In this document: piece after piece, positions 63,962 to 64,000 of the stretch
Numbering within the stretch: position 1 is the first letter of the stretch
How the letters are laid out: the number at the start of each line of letters is the position of its first letter
From: Helicobacter cetorum MIT 00-7128
GTDB lineage: Bacteria > Campylobacterota > Campylobacteria > Campylobacterales > Helicobacteraceae
DNA length: 64,000 bases
Direction of reading: 5' to 3'
NCBI RefSeq assembly: GCF_000259255.1
Contig: NC_017737.1
Location: forward strand, 558,001 to 622,000
The notes under the pieces: model-generated
Told to the model about the DNA's origin: nothing
Databases searched by the model: none
Seen by the model: only the letters and a program-made list of their open reading frames with translations
Translations under genes and position numbers: made by a program

Positions 63962-64000
63962 ATGGCAGTACCTGATAGAAGAGTGAGTAAAACAAGAGCG
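63962..64000 (+). CDS. rpmF: Ribosomal protein L32, 3' truncated by window
   Basis: ATG after AAGGAG. The first 13 codons read MAVPDRRVSKTRA, the L32 N-terminus. It continues beyond the window. Confidence 0.9.
   Translation, partial: MAVPDRRVSKTRA

Overview
The window is epsilonproteobacterial DNA from a Helicobacter close to H. pylori but not colinear with it. It is AT-rich, has many TTG/GTG starts, and carries blocks I recognise from memory of H. pylori: dld-uppS-ABC ATPase; mqnD / recA-eno-ftsB-like-AMIN-aroK-PDC protein; PLD-frdB-frdA-frdC / tpiA-fabI-lpxD / metK / ndk-YceD-rpmF. These blocks lie apart in H. pylori and are joined differently here. A non-pylori species such as H. cetorum is a guess.

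Layout. (1) 1-3468: host genes. (2) About 3480-5200: a relic-rich patch bounded by two diverged copies of the 3' end of the ABC ATPase gene. It holds a broken DUF2335-like membrane gene, a compact minus-strand unit encoding a 31-aa peptide, a (CT)10 tract in a truncated frame and a zinc-ribbon mini-protein. (3) 5613-45203: a complete-looking prophage of about 39.6 kb inside a short-chain dehydrogenase (SDR) gene. The SDR fragments lie at 5246-5623 and 45193-45572. They share an 11-bp core, and joining them at that core restores exactly 747 nt (248 codons plus stop). (4) 45625-64000: host genes, ending in the first codons of rpmF.

Prophage. The early block (5843-12292) runs integrase, small ORFs, a winged-helix replication protein, two ribbon-helix-helix-like proteins, DnaB-like helicase and DnaG-like primase. 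Next comes a giant polyvalent protein with C-terminal nuclease-toxin-like tips, followed by a promoterless second copy with a different tip (an orphan tip cassette) and several tip relics. Head genes follow: scaffold, capsid, minor proteins. An array of eleven mini membrane-protein genes, all ending in TCAYIFKGF, is embedded there. Then come connector-like proteins, two paralogous coiled-coil tail-fibre-like proteins, a DUF4376-like protein, a class III Fic enzyme, the holin and an i-spanin candidate, a frameshifted HI1419/HI1420-type toxin-antitoxin pair, the large terminase on the opposite strand, the portal, VapD, internal proteins, a small-terminase-like protein, a DUF5675 lysis-type protein and an o-spanin-like lipoprotein. 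No tape measure or sheath is seen, which fits a short-tailed or tailless virion. No lysogeny repressor is recognisable.

Two regulatory systems stand out. First, each of the nine presumed late transcription units is preceded by a TTAACCC box placed 29-30 nt before a TA-rich -10-like hexamer. Second, two near-identical promoter/hairpin/mini-ORF units (33254-33421 and 37026-37194) encode 22- and 19-aa hydrophobic peptides resembling Ibs-type type I toxins, with a conserved candidate antisense promoter inside each ORF. All functions are assigned by eye from motifs; no database search was run.
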